64,000 nucleotides of DNA from Colius striatus (lineage: Eukaryota; Chordata; Aves; Coliiformes; Coliidae). Shown here piece by piece: positions 52,851-64,000 of the stretch; within the stretch, counting starts at the first letter, position 1; each line of letters opens with the position of its first letter. The DNA lies in assembly GCF_028858725.1 (NCBI RefSeq), contig NC_084772.1:17833548-17897547 (forward strand), in the 5' to 3' direction. A program made the translations under genes and the position numbers. Under the pieces are notes generated by a model. That model was not told where the DNA came from and searched no databases. It worked only from the letters and a program-made list of their open reading frames with translations.

Positions 52851-54642
52851 CCCCCAGCTGCCCCCGGAGGAGACTGGAAGAGTTCTGCACAGTCCACCAT
52901 AATATAGCTCTATATAAAGGAAAAGCTGAGAAACTACAGCTGAAACTTACACTGTATGCTGTGCTTTGGTATGGTAACTGTTTTTGTTTTAAATGCTTAA
53001 AAAGCTTGAGTCTCAGTTCTTGTTTTGGGATCAAATAACTTAAGTATACATTGGGGGGAAGATAAAAAGGGAGAGCAAGGAAGCACCTTCAGTCGTAACC
53101 ATTTGGAGTTGAAGGAGGGGTTGTGTCTGGAACTGGTGGGAAAGAGAATTCCTTTGTTGAAGTTCATTGAAAAAAAACAACCAAAAACCATTTAAGATGC
53201 ATTTCCCCTGAGGGGAACTGATAAAGATAAATGTGCTATCTTGGACTGGATAGCTCTAACACACGGAAGCTATATCATAACCAACCTCCCTGGGATACCG
53301 CAAGGACTGGCGTTTGACCATCACGCCGTAGGAGACGTTGGTTGTTGCACCTTTGACTTCTAATCCTTCCTCAAAAGTTAAGGTCTGTGCCTAAAAATGG
53401 TGGAGGTGTGTACATACGGTTTTTCATTCATTTGCAATGTTTTCATTCCTACAAATATTTTTAATATATTTAAAATGGACTAATCTGCAATGGATCCAGT
53501 ATATACTACACAGTAGTCAACTGTTTTTTCTACGCTGTCGTTTGAATAGCCTGAGGAGCTGGTGTACAGGTGGGTGCGTGGGGGTCTGCGTGGGCTTTGG
53601 TGGCTGTCTCCTTGAAGCAGAAAGGGAAACGCTGTTTGGAAGGGTTATTGATGATTTGCTGCTCTTGGGAAGAGACAACAAAGCCCAACAAACTAAAGAA
53701 AATAGGTTGTGTTCTTTTTTACTTCCGATCGCTCGCGAACTAAGAACGGTTTTTAAAGCTGAGGTTTATGGAAAGGTGTGTTTTATCTGTGTTAGAACAA
53801 AGGTGTGAAATATAACAAGGATATATTTGTTTTGCAGAAAACATGATTTTTTTGACTAAGAGTTAAGGAGAACTTGTGCAATGACTTTAAATTGGGATCA
53901 AAAGTTGGTTTACTAATGATTTCCGTGCTAAGGTTACAGTCTTGTTTACTGCTGTCTGACTTTGAAAGCTGGGTTTTATGGTGTGGTTATAGTGAAGAAT
54001 TTAGTATCTTGCCTTTTATTTCTTACTAAGTCTTGTTCACATCAGTAGAGATATTTAATTGACTTCTGTTCATAGTCAAGATCAGCTGGTAGAACACTTT
54101 TACCTCAATTTTTTATTTCATTGTTGTGATGGGTGGGACATCACCTGTATTTATTTAAAAGGAACAAAGTGAGAGAGATGGAAATAGAAATAAGACCTCC
54201 TGCCCTTCAGAGAAAGAGACTTTGTATAACCAGTATTATAACTACATCCAATACTTTCCAACTGAGTGGACCTCAGACAAGCCGATCTCTGTGTTAGCAT
54301 AAACCTCTGTCATCTTGATTGAGTCAGCTTAGATATGCTGAAATACAATCTCAAACCAGTACAAAATAGTTCTATTTCACTAAATATTCCTTGAAGAGAC
54401 ATTCTGAAACTTACTTCTGCTCAATCCTTCCATAGCACTGATCTGTGGTTGGAACGACTCTGATTCTGAGCGAGGGGCTGGGGAAAGGAACAGAGAGAGC
54501 AGCAGCCAATCCATTGACCACTATTTATTTATTTTTTACAATGCTGAAGTGCTGCAAAACTTGAACTATATCCATCAATTTTTTTGACCTATATGAGTTG
54601 GCATATTAAAAAGTTTATATATTTATGCATTGCAGTAAACTT

Positions 54643-54671
54643 GATGTGTGTGTGTGTATATATATATATGT
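54643..54671. repeat. TG/TA dinucleotide microsatellite
   Basis: Compound run of TG repeats passing into TA repeats and back into TG, in the GAN 3' UTR just upstream of the candidate poly(A) signal. Confidence 0.9.
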
Positions 54672-54752
54672 GTGTCTTCAGATTTTAAATTTATATATAA
54701 TGCTTTACTACAGAAATGTGAACCACTGTTTCCATCCTTGGCTGGCTTGTGA

Positions 54753-54758
54753 AATAAA
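54753..54758 (+). terminator. Candidate GAN polyadenylation signal
   Basis: Canonical AATAAA, followed within 40-50 bases by a T-rich run. Preceded by a TG/TA repeat at 54643-54671. Distal alternatives exist at 55020-55025, 55033-55038 and 57723-57728. Confidence 0.4.
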
Positions 54759-54780
54759 TCAAGTGCTGTTAGTTTATCTG

Positions 54781-57700
54781 TAAAACTTCCCTTTTTTTGA
54801 AAATCTTAAATTGTTCAAATTCTTTCCTTAGACAAAGTGCCAAGGTCCCATATTCAAAAGTGATGGATGTTCTTAAGTGTCTGTTTCACTTTTGAGCTTC
54901 ATTTTCTAAGTGGCTTAGAAAACCTTAGAAAATGTTATCCAGAATATTACAGGCTGCTATTTCAGTCCCTGTAGCGTCCCAGGACACTTGAGGGCATTCT
55001 GCTGCCAAAAATCCTAAGTAATAAATGCACATAATAAATCCAAGTCATATATATTCTAGCAGTGTTTTGCAGTTAAAGTTATTGAACCAAATGTTTACAC
55101 TTAAAGTAGGGTTAATGTAGGTATTCTTACTTTCTAAAAAATCCCAACATCAATAAGCAAACAGATGTGCTGGTAATTGGAGTGTGTTGGGATTGCACTC
55201 GAGAGTTGACCAAGAAGTTTAAGCCAATTTACCTGAAACACTTTCAAACTTAATTTCTTAACACATGTGTGCTCCTGTCCCCTTCTGTGTGGTTGGTGGC
55301 CAGGGACCCAGCCTCCAGAGACATCCTCTCCTGGAGTTTTGGATGCAAGCTTAAGCAGAAGATTTTAGCACTTGGGATCTCCAAACTAGCATCCTTGGCT
55401 CTGCTTCAAGGGAATGGGGTTCATTGCCCATCAGCCTTGTCTGTGGGACCGGTGCAGGAGATGTGCTGGCCTGTGTCTGTAGAAGGAAAGAGATGCATCT
55501 TTTGGGGCCTGACTTGTGTTTGTCCAGTTTTGCTATGCAGGCCCAGCAAAGGGTACAGTTCTGGGGATGTCACCAACCTGCTGTGATTGCCTCCCAGCTT
55601 GGCACAAGGTGCTGGAGCCAAAGCTCCCCATTCTCCGGGCAGAGACTGATTGTAGAGACAGTGGGGTGTGAGGGAGGGGTAGCAGTTGACCTCTGGCTTT
55701 TCTTAGGACAGAGGTGTTTGACTTCAGTAGAGGAGGAGGCTTTGGTACCAGAGGTGCTGAGTGGAGGGTGGTCACTGGTTTGCTGAGCGTGTGGGCAGCT
55801 GCAGATGGAACTGGGTGCACTGGTCAATGCTGCTGCCCCAGCTGTGTGTCTGTCTTTTTTGGTGGCTCCTACCCCTGTGTGGGATGGCAGAGCCACAGAA
55901 ACAGCTCCAAAATTTGCTCCACTTGCAGTCCAGGGGTTAGAGGTTGATTGGCAGTTTAGAAACTTGTTAAAGTTGTCCTCCTTTGGCACAGGAGCCTTAA
56001 ATTCCTCCCAGCTCGTGGGTCAGCGTTCAAATTTGACCAGTTCCTCTGCAGGTGGCTTTTGGAGTGAGTTTCTTAGCCAGCTGTCTCTGCAGTCTGCTGG
56101 CTTCCGAGCATCAGGTTTTTGGGCACCTTCCTTAGCAATTTCCCAAACTGAGTGCCTCACTGGGGTTGTGAGTTCATCACAGCATTGAAATGGTGATGTT
56201 TTGTGACCAGCCTGTATCACTGAGGAGTGCTGCTGACGTGGTGCCCACCACACCCCAGGTCGGGGCTGGGTGCAGGCCTCGAGTGGCTGCATCCTGAGTC
56301 AAGCTCAGCACAATCCCAGCTGAGACCTGTCTGGGTCATGTTGCAGGCTCGAGTGACTTGGGTTGGGCCTCTGCATCCTTCTCTTCCCCTTGCAGTGGAA
56401 TTAGACAAACCCCAGCTGTTGGGATCAGAACATCACAAGTACAGAGTAGGAGTTGTGGAAGATGGGAATAGCAGTGGCTTTTCTCTCCCCTTACTTACCT
56501 CTTATTTCCCCTCCTTTTTTCCAAGTGCTACAGGTTATTTTTTGGGAAAAACTCTGGAATTGCTGATTTAAGGGTAAAATCAAAAGTTTGGGTGTGTAAG
56601 TGGTGGGGGTGGGAAGAGAATAACACAACAGTGTCCTCTGTGCTTATTTTATGCATGTAATCATGTAGCTGCTCCCCACAGCAGAAGGACTGATTGCAAA
56701 AGCAAATGTGTGGAGAGGTGTTGTTCTCATAAAAGAAATCTCTTGGGTTTTTTAGGGAGGCCCACACCTGGTCTCTGTTCTGTACCTGGCCTTGTGAGAT
56801 GTTTGTGTTTCTAAAGAGTTAATGTTGCACTTAAAATTCTTATCCTTTCTGGTGCTTGTATAAAAAAAAAGGCATCCTGAAGAGTTTTCTGTTTTGTTGT
56901 ACCACAGCAAGGTCTGCCTGCCCTCAGATACTCTATCAGCTATTCCTTAAGTTTTAATTGTTGTGAAAAAGCTGTATTGACTCAGCTGTTCCTGGTCAAG
57001 TGACTTGGTGGAGCTTTGAGGGTATTTCATCTTTATAGAGAAGGTAAATTAAGGAGAGATTACCCAAAAGGGTAACAGTGAATCTGAAAACAGGCAAAGT
57101 TACAAAACGAGCTCACTGGTAACTGTGGGCAGGCTGTGTGTGCCTTTGGCTGCACAAACCTTGCACATCACACACCTGCCTTCTGGAGCAGAGTTCTTGC
57201 TGAAAGCAGGTTTTTCATCAAAGCAGCTGAAGCGACTGCCTTGTTCCAGAGACTCCCAGAAAACACCAGTCAGCTGAATTTCTTTTTCTGCAATATTTCT
57301 TGCACCTGCATGACTTGATAAATGCACAAGTGCAAAAGTGAGAGGTTCAGGGAGCATTTTTCCCTAACTGAGCTGCTGGTTCCATAGACACTGTGGCCAT
57401 CCAGCCTGCGTGGATTTTGGTACCATGCATTTGCCCTGCAAATGCCCTGGATGCAATAACAAATGCAACTTTTTTAAGTGCCAAACTTTTTGGTTCCTCT
57501 CTATGTAACAATAATTCAGCTGTTCTATTAAAATACAGAGATGCTTAAAATTCACTATGTTCAAAAAAAGACCAGTGGTTCTTTTTTTAATTAATGCTGT
57601 TGAAAGCACTGTAAATCTTTTTAGTACTGTTCTGCAGGTTTGTGTTTCTCTCCACAGCTGCCTTGAGACATCACGTGGTGCACATGGACACTTTACTCTT

Positions 57701-58352
57701 TATTAGTGCCATGCAAGTACACAATAAAAGGCAACTGACAGCAGGTTTTAGTATTTTAAGTTATAAATATTCAGGTGAAGTGTAATTTGTTTGAATGGAT
57801 CTCATCTGCAGAAGGAAAGCTATGTGTCTGGAAGTGTGACTACAGGCAGGGCCACAGGCAGGCTAAAGGCTGTAACTAAGGTGTGTTTTGGTGCTGCACA
57901 CAGTGATGCTTTCTGAGGAGTTAGGTTTAGTTTGGGGTGTGGATCCTTTCTACTTCTGATGTTAGCATCAAGGTTTGGGGGTTTGTGTTCTCTTAACTCT
58001 TTGGAGTACTTAAAATTCTTCTTCTGGTGGGTGACAGGGGTGTTAATTATATACATGTTTGGTTTGCAGCTAGAAGCTACTATTTCCATCTTACCTTGGA
58101 GTATTTCCTTTTGCTGTTAAGGAAGGAATACAGGCTGTGTTTCAGTCGTCAGTGCTGTAGCCTTTTGACATTTGCCATTTTCTGTTGCTCTTCCTTGTTT
58201 ATTCTTGGAGCCGAGGGCTGTGTCAGGGGCTGTGTTTCCGTGCACACTGCTCGGGAGACAAAAGTAAGGAGATGCTGTCAGATCACTTAAATTTAGGCAG
58301 ATGAGCCTGTAAAAGCCAAGGTGGCTGTCAAACCAGGAGGATTTGGGTGAAG
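54781..58352. other. Region downstream of GAN, no gene recognised
   Basis: Mostly AT-rich with a more GC-rich block at about 55260-56420. In that block a minus-strand frame runs from 56292 to 55570 with a single internal stop; it matches no family I know. It may be distal 3' UTR, intergenic DNA or an old repeat. AATAAA occurs at 57723. Confidence 0.55.
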
Positions 58353-58985
58353 CACAGAATCTTAAGGGTTGGAAAGGACCTTGAGAGCTCATCCAGTCTA
58401 AACCCTCTGCCAGAGCAGGACGACCTAGAGTAGGTCACACAGGAACTTGTTTAGGTGGGTTTGAATGTCTCCAGAGAAGGAGACTCCACAACCCATCTGG
58501 GCAGCCCCTGCCAGTGCTCCCTCAACCTCACACTGAAGAAGTTTTTCCTTATGTTTCTTTGGAACCTCTTATGTTACAACTTGTACCTGCTGCCCCTTGT
58601 CCAATCATTGGCCATCACTGAGAACAGCCTGGCTCCAGCCTCCTGACACCCACTCTTTATGTATTTGTAAACATGAATGACATCACCCCTCAATCTCCTC
58701 TTCTCCAAGCTGAAGAGCCCCAGATCCCTCAGCCTCTCATCAAAAGGGAGATGCTCCACTCCATTATCTTTGTGGCCCTGCACTAAGCTCTCTCCAGCAG
58801 CTCCCTGTCCTTCTGGAACTGAGGGGCCCAGAACTGGACAAAATATTCCAGATGCAGTCTCAGGAGGGCAGAGCAGAGGGAGTGGAGAGCCTCTCTCCAC
58901 CTTCTGCCCACAGTCCCTCTGATACACCCCAGGATGCCATTGACCATCCATTTGCTCTCAGGTTTGTTGAGAGATTGGGCACCTG
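58353..58985 (-). mobile_element. CR1 LINE fragment downstream of GAN
   Basis: Starts on the + strand with CACAGAATCTTAAGGGTTGG and AAAGGACCTTGAGAGCTCAT, a CR1 3' end, then degraded ORF2. The minus strand encodes [20 protein letters not shown] and [18 protein letters not shown] in an interrupted frame. 5'-truncated, inactive. Confidence 0.93.
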
Positions 58986-61900
58986 CTCTCCAGCAGCCTG
59001 GTGGGTTTTTTCCTGGGAAATTCCTTACTGTGGGAAGGATGGCAGCCAGGCTTTAAGGTGACATCTCTGATCAGCTCTGCCTTGTGTGACTGTAATCTGA
59101 CAGCTCTTGTGCTCCAATAACTTGGTAATCAAAAATTTGAGAGAACTGATAAGCTAAAGCTAAGACTAAAACCATGAGAAGTGCCTAACTAGGTAAACAC
59201 CTGCTAAAAGGGTTAAGGATAATAGGAGAATTGAACTGTAAACTGCTACCAATGAGTGACTATGTTGTAAACTTGTTGGTGACACAATATCTTAAGGATA
59301 TTTTAAACCCCCTCATATTCTAGGTAGCTGCTTCTCAGTTATAAAAACAATTCAGATACATCAAGGATTTGGTTGGGATAATACTTGGTTGGAAATCATC
59401 CATTGAAATGTCTTGAAGGGAGATGGAGGATTGGAACTGTTTAATGTAAAAAGCTAAATCATCTTGCCCAGTATTTTTGCAGGATTTCTGGTGAACAATG
59501 AGCACCTGCCAGAACACATCAGTAAAAGAACATGCTCAATGTCATTGCCTACCTGTGCCCTTGAATGTTCATAATGAAATGGGAATACACTGAGCCCTGA
59601 TAAAAGCTGTTGGGTTTGATTACAATAACAGGATAGGAAATGTAAGTAACATCATTTTATTGATCAAACATGAACATGTGATTATTGTTTTTAAATAATA
59701 GGTGGTGTTGAATCACCACCTACTGACTTGGATTTTTTTTCCCCATTGCCTTTCCTTCTTCCATTCTTTCCAGCTACTGTTTCTGTCAAGGGCAGGTTTC
59801 TTTCAGCTGTAGTTCTAAACCCAGTCAGAGCCTGAGAGATGCCACGTGAGCAGGCTGTACAGTGGGCTGCTTTTACAGGTGGTATTCCTGGGTGTTCTGG
59901 TAGTGTTCTGCCACCTCTACTCATTTTGCAATATAACTCTGTGGAACTATACAGCACCTAATGAAGCGAGAGCCACTTGGGAAGGGCTGCCTTCTCGTAA
60001 GCCATAGGCAGCATGCTGCAAAAACCTTCTCCCTGGCTGGTCTTGAGATTCTCACCTTAATGATCACACATGCTGAAGCTTTGACTGGGTGGCATCTGTT
60101 ATATTCATTCACACAGGACAGCAGGAAAACATTCTCATCCTTGTTGCTTGTTTCAGTATTTTTAGATCTTAAAAAGCAAAGGCTGTGTAATTGTTAGAAT
60201 AAATAAGCCAGTACACAGGGGTATCTGGCAAGGTGGGCAGATTGAACAGACCTGGCATTCTTTAATGCTTTTGTTAAAGTTTCTTTCTAAAGGGAAGCCA
60301 GGGAGTACATTCTTAAGAAATAACTTCTTAAGATTAGTCTTAAACCAGTCCAAAGGACTCTTCTGGATTGCTTAGAGAAACTGGGATCTGTTCTAGCTTT
60401 TGTTTGCTTAGGGAAACAGCTGCTGAGTCAATTTTAAGCTCTTTTTTGTTCTCCAAAACCTAATGATTTGCTTCTTGTAATTGAAACTTTTTTGTGTTCA
60501 AGGGTCTGAGCCTGTATGTTGAAAGATCTGGTGAGTATTCTATCGGATCTTAGTTCAGTTGCTGTAAATGGGACGCTGTGGACTCCCAGAAGGTAGAGTG
60601 GCAGTGTTACGGAGGGAGGAGAAGTAGCAGTACCATGAGATCCTCCTTAGATTGCCCAGGGCCTTGCTGTGTGTATCTGATGGGGCAGGAGGCTGTTCTG
60701 GGCACAGAGCTGTGTAAGTGCCAGCCCTTGCTGCCCTGGGTGTTGGGGAGCCCAGCTGCAGACCTGCCAAGTGCTGCAGAGGGCTCGTGGCTGCCTGAGG
60801 ACCGACCCACAAAGCCAAACCAACAGATGCAGATCCCTGCAGAATGCTGCTTTCTGCTCTCAGTGGTTTTGCTTTTTGCTGTTACTACCAGCATTTTGTT
60901 TTCACCTTGCCCCAAATTGACTTGTGAACATGTTGCTGTTGCTGATGTTCCCTGGGAAGAGCTCCCATGGGTTGGAGGACATCCACACAAACTCGATCTC
61001 TCTGTGCACTAGCTTTCTGCACATCCCTGCCTCATTTAACCCCCTTCAGTGTATGTGGGGAGAGTCCTTAACACACCATGAAAAGACTTTTCCCCAAGCT
61101 TGTAAAACTGACGTCAGCAGGTTAGAGCTGAGCCGAAGGTGTGTGAGCAGTCCTGGAGGTAGAACACGTGTAGCCCGCTCCCGTGTTACCAGCGGCTGGA
61201 AAGCCGCCGCCCTCTCCGTGGGGAAAAGTCCCTGGTCCCAGCTACCTCATTTTGTTTTTCTCTTTGCACTTTGTCAAATCTTTCTGGTTTTGTTTTCAAT
61301 TGCATTTTGTCCTTCAATAAAAAAAACCTAAAAGCAGACAAGAAGCAGGGCAGGATGATGCTGTTGTCCAAGGACAGTTTACTTTGGTTTTCAATGCTTG
61401 TTTCTGTACCAAAAGCACAAGGTTGACCTGCAGCTGCTGTAAAAAAGTAAATAGAAATTTACATTACTTGAAAGTAACTGTTCTACTTGTAAATGAGAGA
61501 AGCAATTGAAAGACTGTCCTGACATTTTTTTTTTTTTTAGATAGGAAAAAAGATGTTTAAAAACTTGAAGTCTCTGCTCTTTGAAGGACAGGTCAGAGTT
61601 TTCTCTCTGCCTCTTCTCTGCACTGTTTTGCCTGTGAACTTGATCCGTTGTCTCATTAGAGAGATTCACTGATTTATTTTCTTCTGTAATGTGGATTTGT
61701 GTTTCTCATGGAGTTCCCCATTTACTCACCCACAGAGGGAAAACTGTCCAAATAAATACTCACCTTCCGTACCCGAGACACTGTATTTGCCAGTTTCTTT
61801 GGGATCTTCAAGTGTGCAGGGTTTTGCTTAGCTTGAAGATTTTTTTTAGCAAGTGTTTTCTTATGCTTCTAAAGGTGCTATTTTGACATATTTTTGAATT

Positions 61901-64000
61901 CCTTACACTGTGCTTGACTCGTTAAAGTACCAATGTAAGCTGATAATCAGCTTGTGCTTGTTCTCTGGGATTTTTTTTCAGTCCTTTTTTAAAAACCCAT
62001 CCCTTTTCATAAAGACAGCTTCCCAACTGTCAAAGGCCTTAATAATACAAAATGGAATGGGAACATGCTGCCTTTTTTCTTTCTTCATAAAGGCAAAACC
62101 AAGAAATGCTTCACAGGAAACGTTTTCCTCCCAAAATTTGAAGCAGCGGCTCATATTAACTTTGAATTAAATGTAGCAAACATTTTGCTGCCCTGCACAA
62201 ATTGTAGGGATAAACCAAGGAGCTGTTCCTGTCTCTGCAGCTCTGCCCATCATTGCAGAGCCTTCTGTTGGCATCACGGTGGCCATTCCTTCAGTATTCA
62301 TCTCCGTGGGCTCGGCCCAGGACCTGTCTGCGTGTTGCGTCTGGGACACGCTGACCTTTGTGCTGAGCATCTGGATGTGGGGCCAGGGCTGGGTTTTGCC
62401 TCAGACCTCATCTGTTCAGGCCTTGTTTGGGAGGCAGGCATGTGGCTGGCAGGGGTGGCATCAGCTGTATAGATCTGAGGAGTCTGCTCTGGGAGATGCA
62501 AGCCATGGAGTACAGAGCTGAATTTCAGTCCTGTGTGGGAACTTTGCTGTTGTCCTTTGTGCTGTCTTTATTTTTGTTTAATCTTTATCATCAGTTCAGT
62601 TTGGGGTTTGGTAACTTAAGGTTGCTGCGTGTTTTGTATTCTGTGGAGGATGTATGCAGTGTCCTGCCGTGCCTGGAGCAGCAGGAATGACCAGGGGGGT
62701 GATGCTTCAACTTGTCCCATCTCCAAACACCAGTTTTCTGCCTTTTCATAGACAGTTTCTGCCTTTTGTAGGCTGCACCACAGCCCCAGTGATGTTGCAG
62801 TTCTCAGTCATGTCCATCTGAGAGCCCTTTAGCCTTTTGAAGAGAGTCTGGAGGCTGCTGTGTCACTCTCCCACTTCACACGTTGGGTGCTGTGCTCTGG
62901 AGCACCCCAACCGGGCCAGGCTGCCGGGAGCCATGGGCTGGTGGCCTTCCTGAGGCAGAGCCGCATCATCTGCAGCTCTGTGAAAAGCAGACGGTAAATG
63001 AAGGACCACAGAGAGCTCAGCTGAGCTTGTAAATCCCTGAGCTTCTTATTTTAGGGAAGGCTGAAGAGCAGCACAGTTCATTGCTGGGCCTGTGCTCAGC
63101 CTGAGCCTGGCAGCACGGGGTAAGGATCAGCTCACCCTGCCCCTTACGTAAGGGTACGATAGAACAGCTTCTGGGCTGAATGTTGGAGCTCTGAGATCAA
63201 ATATGTTGCATTTGTTTTATTTAAATCTGAAAATACCAGAGCTTCTGGAGCTATTTCTGCAGGGTGGAACAGCAAGCATTGGTGTAAATGCCTGGGGAGC
63301 TCCTGGTCACCTGGTTTTCCCATCTGCCTTTGGGTTACTGGGCTTGGGTTGTGTGGTTTTTTTAGAGCACAGAAATATGTAGCTGCTCCCCAGTTTGTGT
63401 GCTTCCTCTTTGACAGTCTGAGCCTGGCATGCTGACATTGTTCTAATTTTGCCTTTAAAAGGGAAATGCAGCATATTTTTCAGGTTAGTTGCTCTACCTT
63501 CAGAGTTTCCCCTCTGTAACCCATGTTTATTGAGTACCATGAATCTTGTAGGACTGGGCTACAGAGCTGAGATACCAATTCTGTGAATGATGACTAGTGG
63601 GCTTAGCCTGACTTTGTACTGTACAAATATTCTGTTATCCTGTAAGAGAATGAAATAACTACATTGATTAATCGAGTTCTGATGTCTGTATTCCATGAGC
63701 CACGCAACAGGAGGGTGTAATGCCACATTGCTACTGCTCTCCTAAAGCTTCAGCAGGCTGTCAAATGGAAGATCTTGGTAGTTACCAGGATATTGTCAGA
63801 ATATATTGTCGCTTTTTTGACAAAAACCACATCAGTGTGGCAGAAACGCCCCCTGGTCCTTGTTTACCGTCACTGGCATGCAGCTTGACAGCCAGCTTCA
63901 GTCCCAGCACCCAGCTGTCATGCTCTGAGGTCTGTATTAGATGTGTTTGCTGTTACAGGTGTTTTATGTGTGTGTGTTTTCTGTGGGAATGGAATTCTTT
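58986..64000. other. Distal region, no gene recognised
   Basis: No conserved coding exon seen. A T14 run lies at 61525-61538, an AATAAA followed by an A-tract at 61316-61328, a small CpG-richer patch at about 61125-61225 and a TG run at 63968-63977. CMIP is the expected next gene in conserved order but none of its exons is identifiable here. Confidence 0.55.

Larger units (their letters stand above)
52851..54780 (+). other. GAN 3' UTR (minimum estimate)
   Basis: Non-coding, mostly AT-rich. ATTAAA at 54605-54610 and AATAAA at 54753-54758 are candidate poly(A) signals, giving a 3' UTR of about 1.8 to 1.9 kb. Further AATAAA hexamers at 55020 and 55033 and beyond allow longer forms; mammalian GAN is known for long 3' UTRs. 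Confidence 0.6.

Noticed and set aside
1-64000. CRISPR arrays, tRNA or rRNA genes, intact transposons, endogenous viral genes
   Set aside because: I looked for regularly spaced repeats, tRNA-like folds, transposase or viral motifs and saw none beyond the CR1 fragments.

Overview
The window looks like ordinary avian nuclear DNA: AT-rich introns and spacers, a CpG-island promoter, five CR1 LINE fragments (the characteristic bird/reptile retroposon), and two multi-exon vertebrate genes. Gene content and order match the conserved vertebrate block BCO1 - GAN (human 16q23, chicken chromosome 11). The deduced BCO1 protein is chicken-like but, compared with what I remember of chicken BCO1, differs at many positions, so another bird is more likely. 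This species inference is soft.

Layout, all genes on the + strand. 1-5339: upstream flank of BCO1, no gene seen. 5340-20437: BCO1, beta-carotene 15,15'-dioxygenase, 11 coding exons. The exons sum to 1581 nt (526 codons plus stop) with every intron phase consistent. 20438-25088: BCO1 3' UTR and a short (4.65 kb) intergenic region ending in the GAN CpG island. 25089-52850: GAN, gigaxonin, 11 coding exons summing to 1794 nt (597 codons plus stop, the human length). It has a 14 kb first intron and a 6.7 kb ninth intron. 52851-64000: GAN 3' UTR, then sequence without a recognisable gene, probably leading towards CMIP in conserved order (not reached).

The two genes are functionally unrelated neighbours. 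BCO1 makes retinal from beta-carotene in the cytosol. Gigaxonin is a BTB-BACK-Kelch substrate adaptor for CUL3 ubiquitin ligase that controls intermediate-filament turnover. Both appear intact: no frameshift or internal stop in either assembled reading frame.

I found no undescribed system, no CRISPR array, tRNA, rRNA or intact transposon. The observations I rate highest are a non-canonical GC-AG intron in GAN (intron 6), an abrupt CpG-dense patch that coincides with the last GAN coding exon inside AT-rich surroundings, a weak-context upstream ATG whose short frame overlaps the BCO1 start, and the uniform minus orientation of all CR1 fragments. Exon boundaries were worked out by hand from splice signals and remembered vertebrate orthologues; no alignment was run.
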